Shown here: positions 57,919 to 64,000 of the stretch, piece by piece
Numbering within the stretch: position 1 is the stretch's first letter
Layout: the number at the start of each line of letters is the position of its first letter
Assembly: GCA_028583415.1 (NCBI GenBank)
Contig: CM053269.1
Span: forward strand, 79,227,567-79,291,566
Source of the DNA: Protea cynaroides
Taxonomy: Eukaryota; Streptophyta; Magnoliopsida; Proteales; Proteaceae
Length of the DNA stretch: 64,000 nucleotides
Direction of reading: 5' to 3'
The notes under the pieces: generated by a model
Database searches by the model: none
What the model saw: the letters and a program-made list of their open reading frames with translations, nothing else
What the model was told of the DNA's origin: nothing
Position numbers and translations under genes: made by a program

Positions 57919-58454
57919 TAGTAAAATATAGGTACATCCCTTATAGTTTGCCCTTAAATCAGGTACACCCCAAACCTTTCAAACAATTTCAAAGACACTC
58001 TTTTAAATCAAAATAAATTTAAAAAAGAAAACCCATTTCGTTTGTGAATTTCCGTTAATTGATGACAAAAGCTAAAAATTATAATTTTGTTACCTAAAAT
58101 ACCTACAACATAAGTTAACGGACCGTTTTACCTCTTTTAAAAATCCCATTTACCTAAAACCCACTCCGTTAGTGAATTTTCGTTAACTTATGGGAGTAGG
58201 TTTTGAGTAAATGGGAGGTTTAAATGAGGTAAAATGGTCCTTTAACTTATGCAAGAGGGTATTTTAGGTATTAAAATTCTTACTTTTAGCTTTTGTCGTA
58301 AGTTAACTGAAATTCACTAATGAAGCGGGTTTTTTTGGGATATATTTTGATTTAAGGGGGTGTCTTTGAAATGGGTGTGTTTGAAATTGTTTGAAAATTT
58401 TGGAGTGTACTTGATTTAAAGGCAAACTACAAGAGATGTACCTATAATTTACTC
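57919..58454. mobile_element. MULE-like MITE (right copy)
   Basis: A 536-bp element with terminal inverted repeats TAGTAAAATATAGGTACATC / GATGTACCTATAATTTACTC, flanked by AAACTATTA (57910-57918 and 58456-58464). It is the mirror of 25933-26467. Confidence 0.8.
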
Positions 58455-58464
58455 AAAACTATTA

Positions 58465-59630
58465 GGAAAAATTACACAGACACCCCCTCTACAATTGAAA
58501 AATTATACATAACTCCCTGTCTTTACAAAATCTATACAGACGACCTCTCTAACAATGCTTTCATACACTCTCACCCACACCGTTACTTACAACTTAATCG
58601 AAAATGTCAAATTTTTCTTAAGACAAAAATACCCTTAATGAATGTAAAATGACCTAAATGTATTTATTGTTAAGTTCTCTAAAAAACCGTTGGTTCATCT
58701 TTCTTCTCTTCTCCACGAGTTTGCCATTTTCTTCTCCTCGATAGGCAAGAAATGTCATTGGAGACAAAGGTTTAGAAGTTCTTGATCAGAGCTGCAAAAG
58801 ATTAAAAAGGCTTCGGATTGAGCGAGGAGCAGATGAATAGGGAATGAAGGATGAACAAGGTCTAGTTTCACAGAGAGGGTTATATGCATTAGCACAGGGC
58901 TTCATTGAACTTGAATACTTGGCTGTTTATATGTCCCATATAACCAATGATTCCTTGGAATCCATTGGTACATACTGCATAAACCTCTCTGACTTCCATT
59001 TAGTGTTGCTTGACTGCGAAGAAAAGATCACAGATTTGCCACTCCACATTGGAGTTTGAGCTCTATTGAGAGATTGTGAGAAGCTTAGGAGGTTTGCCCT
59101 TTATCTACGTGTGAGAGATTTGGCCAATGTTGGTCTTGGTTACATAGGGCAGTACAGCCAAAATGTGAGGTGGATGCTTCTGGGTTATGTGGGAGAATCT
59201 GATGAAGGGCTTTTGGAGTTTTCGAGAGGCTACCCTAATTTGCAAAAGCTTGAGGTGAGGGGTTGTTGCTTTAGTGAATGTGCACTGGCTCTTGTTGTAA
59301 TGCAGCTGGACTCACTGAGATACTTGTGGGTGCAAGGATATCGTGTATCTGAAATAGGTAGTAATGGCCTTGGTTCACCCCTTCTGGAAGAAAGATGAAC
59401 CTAAAGTTTTTTTGGAGAACTTAACAATAAATCCATTTAAATCATTTTACATTCATTAAGGGTATTTTTGTCTTAAAATAATTTGACATTCTCCCATTAA
59501 GTTGTAAGTAACGGTGTGGGTGAGAGTGTATGAAAGCATTGTTAGAGGGGTAGTCTGTGTAGCTTTTGTAAAGACATGATAGTTCTGTGTAGTTTCTCAA
59601 CTGTAGAGGAGGTGTCTATGTATTTTTCCC
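58465..59630. mobile_element. Pack-MULE-like element with a COI1 fragment (right copy)
   Basis: It is 1166 bp long, with terminal inverted repeats of about 200 bp, GGAAAAATTACACAGACACC at the left and GGTGTCTATGTATTTTTCCC at the right. They are flanked by a perfect 9-bp duplication AAACTATTA (58456-58464, 59631-59639). Between the repeats lies only the COI1 piece. This uninterrupted copy shows the original structure; the left copy is split by a solo LTR. Confidence 0.92.
58751..59398 (+). pseudogene. COI1: COI1 fragment, right copy
   Basis: A 216-codon frame with two internal stops (58838-58840 and 59057-59059) encodes a C-terminal LRR portion of COI1. It begins NVIGDKGLEVLDQSCKRLKR and contains YLAVYMSHITNDSLESIGTY, LANVGLGYIGQYSQNVRWML, GYVGESDEGLLEFSRGYPNL and DSLRYLWVQGY, then departs from the family at its last residues. 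COI1 is the F-box jasmonate co-receptor; the F-box and first LRRs are absent here. It is a captured and decayed fragment. The second stop is not present in the left copy, so that mutation arose after the duplication. Confidence 0.9.
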
Positions 59631-59817
59631 AAACTATTATGACGATTTGTAAATCAAAGGTAACAAAATAGTCCAAGGTACAACGGTTACAAATAAGTAC
59701 CATAAGGACCATTTACTAGTTTTGAAACAAAAGATGGTTTTCAAAAAAAAAAAAAAAAAGAAAAAGAAAAGATGGCATAAAGTCCAAGATGGATAAAGTT
59801 TGAATTATGTTTAAAAA

Positions 59818-60016
59818 GGGAAAAAGACAGTAACATCCCCTGTATTTTACCTAAATGACAATTGAACACCCAAGTTTTAGAAAAAGTCAAATACCTTCCC
59901 AAAAGCACTATTAAAATACAAATAAATCCATGCCGTTAGGAATATTCCATCAGATGCTATCGGTGGGAGTTCAATATTTCCTTAATGACCAAATTAACCC
60001 TTTACAAGAGTGACTG

Positions 60017-60049
<33 letters not shown>

Positions 60050-61351
60050 CAAGGAGCAAAGGAGACGATGGTCATGGGTTTTCTCTTCACCAAAAAGGGA
60101 AAAAAAAAAAACCCAAAGTACTTGAAATCGAGGTCTTCAATGACAAGAAGATGGGCAATAACGGTGGTCTTTTCCATTTAGTCTCTCTCAAATTTCTTGC
60201 AATATACTCCGATTGAATCAGATAAATAAAAATTAAGATTTCAGTGCTCTTTTTTGTCGTTATCTTCCATTTTTCTAAAATTGCATTCATTCTTCTCCAC
60301 CGAATCCTAAAAGATACATTCTACTGATCTGAGATCTGAATCCATCCATGGAGGGACGCAAAGAGGTGACTACCTTCTCTCTCTCTCTCTATGGTCAATC
60401 TGTCTCTCCAATAATGGATGAAGATGATGCAGATTAGAAGTGAAGGAGACAACGGCAGATCAGAAGGGAAGAAAGCCCCAATAATCTCCTTATCTCCCTC
60501 TTTCCCTACTTTATCTTCTTTCTTCTTCAAGCTTCCCTTGTTCTGAACGTTACTCCAGCTCCTCCGAAAACCATCGAACTTCCTTGGCACAAATCGAATC
60601 ATGATTTGGGGATCTATTTCAGCCTCCTAAAACCGCCCAGATCCTAGGTTTTCATCTCCATCAAACCCCCCCTTTGAGACACAAACCAAGAATCGATTCT
60701 GATTCTCTATGTACCGTCAGAATCTGTTGCAGAATTTGCTTTGGCCTTTTATGCTTGAATTTTTTATCTGGTTTCAATGGGGATCAGCAAGGCTATGGAA
60801 AATGATTCTTTACCTTCTTTATCTTTCTATCCAGATTCTGTCGATTTCATCCCGATTTCAACAGAACAGAAAGGAAGCAAGAAGTGGTACCTATAAGGGA
60901 AATGTTGATAACTCAAGAAGAAGAGAGGAAAACCTTAGACCGTATGGATAATCATAATGTTCTTAAAGCTTCAGCAATGGAAATCACCCTTTTGGATCAA
61001 GAATTAAATGGAAAAATAAAAACACAAACAACAGAAGAAAAGCATAAATGGAAAATATAACTTTAGTGAAGTTACATACTTAAATATTTTGTTGAGCGAT
61101 TCCGAAGACAAAACGCACAACTCGAATGGAATCGTTCCATTCAAGACAGATTGAGAGAGAGAGAGAGAGAGAGGGAGGGTGAGGGAGAGGGATAGTAGAG
61201 ACAGAGGAAGAAAATGGTCTTAAGGGAAGAGTTGTCCATAAAAAATATAACTTTAACACCGTCAAAAATTGGGGCCGTTTGTTTTTTCTTAAACCTTGGG
61301 TGTTCAATTGTCATTAAGGTAAGTTACAAGGAAGGTAACTGTCTTTTTCCC
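59818..61351. mobile_element. TIR element of 1.5 kb, MULE-like (right copy)
   Basis: Ends GGGAAAAAGACAGTAACATC and GGTAACTGTCTTTTTCCC, with the inner motif CAATTGAACACCCAAG mirrored. A long poly-A run is at 60018-60046. The interior has no recognised gene. It is the mirror of 20774-22274. Confidence 0.65.
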
Positions 61352-61538
61352 AAAATTTTATGTTTTTCAAACACACTCTTGGTATAGAACCTATTATTGG
61401 ATTCTTTTTTGAAAATAGGGAGGTCCAGGTGTTTGAGATGAGAACTCATTGTTGCAAACCAATTAAAGACAATTTTAATAGACCTGTTTGACGTGATCTT
61501 GGTTTTTGTAGTGGATTGAATTCTTTTTACATGTTTAC

Positions 61539-61541
<3 letters not shown>

Positions 61542-61587
<46 letters not shown>
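61542..61587. repeat. (TA)n microsatellite
   Basis: About 23 units, the mirror of the longer tract at 20509-20583. Confidence 0.97.
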
Positions 61588-61589
<2 letters not shown>

Positions 61590-61708
61590 TTTTACTTTTG
61601 GAAAATTTCAGCCACTCTCCTCTTATAGTATGGCTTAATCTTATGCATCTACCATACCATTGTTTGCGATAATATCACTAATACCCCTGAAGACACCCCA
61701 AATGTTAT

Positions 61709-62548
61709 TTAGTCTGACAGAATAGGTAAAATAACATTTTTACCCTGACACCATTCCCTTTGTCTTTTGACTTGTCTGACCAAATCAGTCATGCCCAGTT
61801 CCTTTATTAATCGAAGGCAAACACAACGGTTGTATAGTTTGCCGGAAGAACGAGCCTGATAGAAATGCCCAAAGAGAATACATAAAAACAACACAATCAA
61901 TCTGTGTTGGGCCACACAAATCCAACACCTTCGTCCTGTTGTGACCAGTTCACCACGCACTGCAATAAAAACCTATCCTGCTTAAATATCGTCTCCTTCG
62001 TACCATTAGAAATCCCAGTAAAACTAGGGCATTTGTGAATCGCCCGTTCGAAATGTGCTACGACATCAAATTCAGGCAATTTCAAATCAAGGAAATCGAC
62101 AACATGAGCAGCCATGCGACCAAGCTCAAGAATATCGCATCCAATCACCGAGGAGACTTTCAAAATTGCAAGAGATCGAGTGTTCTTTATCATAACATAA
62201 GCGCAAGCACCAACCAAGACAGAGCCAATCAAGACAGGGAACCAGTTGCCACAACTGAATTCCCTTTCGGTAATTGTATCGATCAACTATTTGACTTCGG
62301 TAAAGGTGGCAGGCAATAGGCCTAGATTCAATGAGATGACTTCAATCTCCCTCTGAGCTCCTTATGGTTTCATCTCTCTGTAAGGGTAACCATCGCCGGA
62401 GGAACCGAAGCGGACGAAGGTTCCCTGAGGGCCGCTCATGCCGCCAAAACTTAATTTGTTGGTAGTTCTCAAATTCTTGTTTGATACCGTAAGATGTACA
62501 GATGCAGGTATTCTTCTTACATCTCGTGCAGGAGCGGGAGGTCGACAT
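61709..62548 (-). pseudogene. Outer-end gene remnant (right copy, without insertions)
   Basis: Read on the minus strand from 62548: MSTSRSCTRCKK, then in a second frame GTFVRFGSSGDGYPY, a stop after TEVK, the membrane-like segment WFPVLIGSVLVGACAYVMI, DVVAHFERAIHKC, FLLQCVVNW, and finally SSGKLYNRCVCLRLIKELGM. It shows the empty sites of the left-arm solo LTR and lacks the 5.7 kb left-arm block. I do not recognise the protein. Shared stops in both arms mean it was already broken, or is spliced, before the duplication. Confidence 0.4.
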
Positions 62549-62565
62549 CTCTGCCTCGCCAAAGT

Positions 62566-62908
62566 CATTGTGGGAAGAAGAAAGGAGGAAGGTAGGGGTA
62601 TCTTGGGTATTATGGGTTTAAACTTGTGTTTATACTGTCAACTAACAGAATAGGTGTTTTTGTAATTTGTTTTGATTTTGGGGAATGTCTTCGCAATTGT
62701 TTGAAATATTTGGGATGTACTTAGATTATGGGTAAACGATAGGGAATGTACCTATAATTTTCTCTTAACTTTAAGGTAGTTATTATATTTTGACCTAAGT
62801 TTAGGTGTAGTACGAGTAAATTTCCCATAAATAAATGCATACCTATGTGGAAGAATGCTTATTGCTGATATGAATCCAAGCTTTTACTAAGAGCCTTCTA
62901 TAGTCCTT
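62566..62908. other. Right flank, MULE-type terminus, no gene
   Basis: Arm homology has ended. The stretch 62690-62775 (GTTTGAAATATTTGGGATGTAC ... GGGAATGTACCTATAATTTTCTC) resembles the terminal repeat of the MITE at 57919-58454, so an element end lies just outside the palindrome border. Confidence 0.5.
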
Positions 62909-64000
62909 AAATATTTCATTTATTCTCACAGTAAATGAGAATAATAAGAGTGATGAACAAATAATGTTGTAAAGACTCTAAACTTAGTATTTATAATATT
63001 ATTTCAAGCCCTAGTTCGTTCATACAATGAACAATGTTGGTTTATCTCTAACCTGTAAAGAATCAGTCCAAAGTACTAGTCATACATATAATGCGAACTC
63101 CCACTAATCAATTAGCCAAGTAATTAATTAAGCCCACAATTAGATGACATCTTACATGGTCCATTAAAAAAAATACAAGACAACAATGTTAGTTTCACCA
63201 CTATTGTAATGATTTATCTATTGAATATAGCCTTCTGAATCTTTGAGTAAACCACGAAAGTAAATGTAACATTTTTCAGTTTTTAAGGATTGTTTTATCT
63301 TGTAAATTGATTCGCAAAGAATCTGGTTTGCACCATAGGGGACGAGTACAATTTTAAGGAGAGACTAGTCTGAACTACGTCTCAACCCAACTATTTATTT
63401 GTCACATGTGGTACATCAATTTAATGCTGCATTTGATACATACTTTGCTGGAGTTCATTGATGCATACATGAAATATTTTGATTAAGTTATTTTTATATA
63501 AATTTATAATTCTATATCTCATTTTTCTTTTTATATAAATTTATAACTCTATATTGATTTTTTTTCTTATAGATAGTCTAACAAGTGGCAATCATGCTCC
63601 ACATAATTGACACATGTTAGAAAGAAAGAAAACGGTGAAAATACTGAATCTGATCGGATCATTCGATCTATTTGATCTGGTTTAAAATGTTTCCTCTGAA
63701 ATATTTCATTTTTTCTCTCAGTACATGAGAATAATGAGAGGGATGAACAAATAGGGCTGCAATGACTTTAAACCTAGTATTTATAATACTATCCCAAACC
63801 CCAGTTCATTCACAATATACTGAATCAGATTGATTTACCTCTAAATTGTGATGAATCAGACCAAACTTGTCATACAAGTCATGCAAACTCCTACTAGTCA
63901 ACCAGCCTAGTAATTAATTAGGCCCACAATTTGATGACATCTTACATAGCCCATTAAAAAAAAAAAAACAAGACAATAATGTTAGTTTCACCTATAGTTA
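62909..64000. repeat. 790-bp tandem repeat, second copy cut by the window end
   Basis: 62909-63214 is repeated at 63699-64000 (both start near AAATATTTCATT and end near TTAGTTTCACC). The rest of the first unit (63157-63540) resembles the dispersed repeat at 43455-43850 and 30790-31183. No coding sequence is visible. Confidence 0.75.

Overview
The window is nuclear DNA of a flowering plant. The evidence is a CYP71-type cytochrome P450 with the usual single phase-0 intron, a captured fragment of the jasmonate receptor COI1, Del/Tekay-like chromovirus retrotransposons primed by initiator-Met tRNA, Mutator-like (MULE) and hAT-like DNA elements, and long AT, CT and GAA simple repeats. I cannot name the species. 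The only gene that looks intact is one P450.

The layout is a very large inverted duplication. A left arm (about 150-36450) is repeated in reverse complement as a right arm (about 38283-62565) around a 1.8 kb non-palindromic spacer (36451-38282). Reading outward from the spacer, both arms carry the same series: a CYP71 gene transcribed away from the spacer side, AT-rich intergenic DNA, a 3.7 kb MULE with 9-bp target duplication, a 0.54 kb MULE-like MITE, a Pack-MULE-like element carrying a COI1 fragment (9-bp target duplication), a 1.5 kb element with long terminal inverted repeats, and the remnant of an unrecognised gene at the outer end. The right-hand P450 (38537-40663, two exons, 500 aa) is intact. 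The left-hand P450 is a pseudogene with a 10-bp frameshift deletion and an altered heme loop.

All LTR retrotransposon insertions are specific to one arm, so they postdate the duplication. In the left arm there is a solo LTR at 282-13922, itself split by a full chromovirus at 2084-13358, and a second solo LTR (22795-25094) inside the COI1 Pack-MULE. In the right arm a full chromovirus (45369-55192) sits inside the 3.7 kb MULE. Their 5-bp target duplications can be read exactly (TGAGC, TAGGG, ACAAG, TATTC), and the other arm shows the empty site for three of them. Both chromoviruses are degenerate. They share a possible GT-AG intron between gag and protease, and the left one carries an extra block with an antisense ORF between its primer-binding site and gag.

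The left arm also holds 5.7 kb (about 14525-20251) that is absent from the right arm, with LINE, Copia and LRR fragments and large TA/TG and GAA repeats. The spacer holds a non-autonomous hAT-like element (8-bp target duplication) and a foldback element. Sequence beyond 62566 is unrelated to the left flank and contains a 790-bp tandem repeat. All assignments are from reading the sequence; no database search was run. Because the arms are so alike, a haplotype-joining assembly artefact must be excluded before the palindrome is taken as real.
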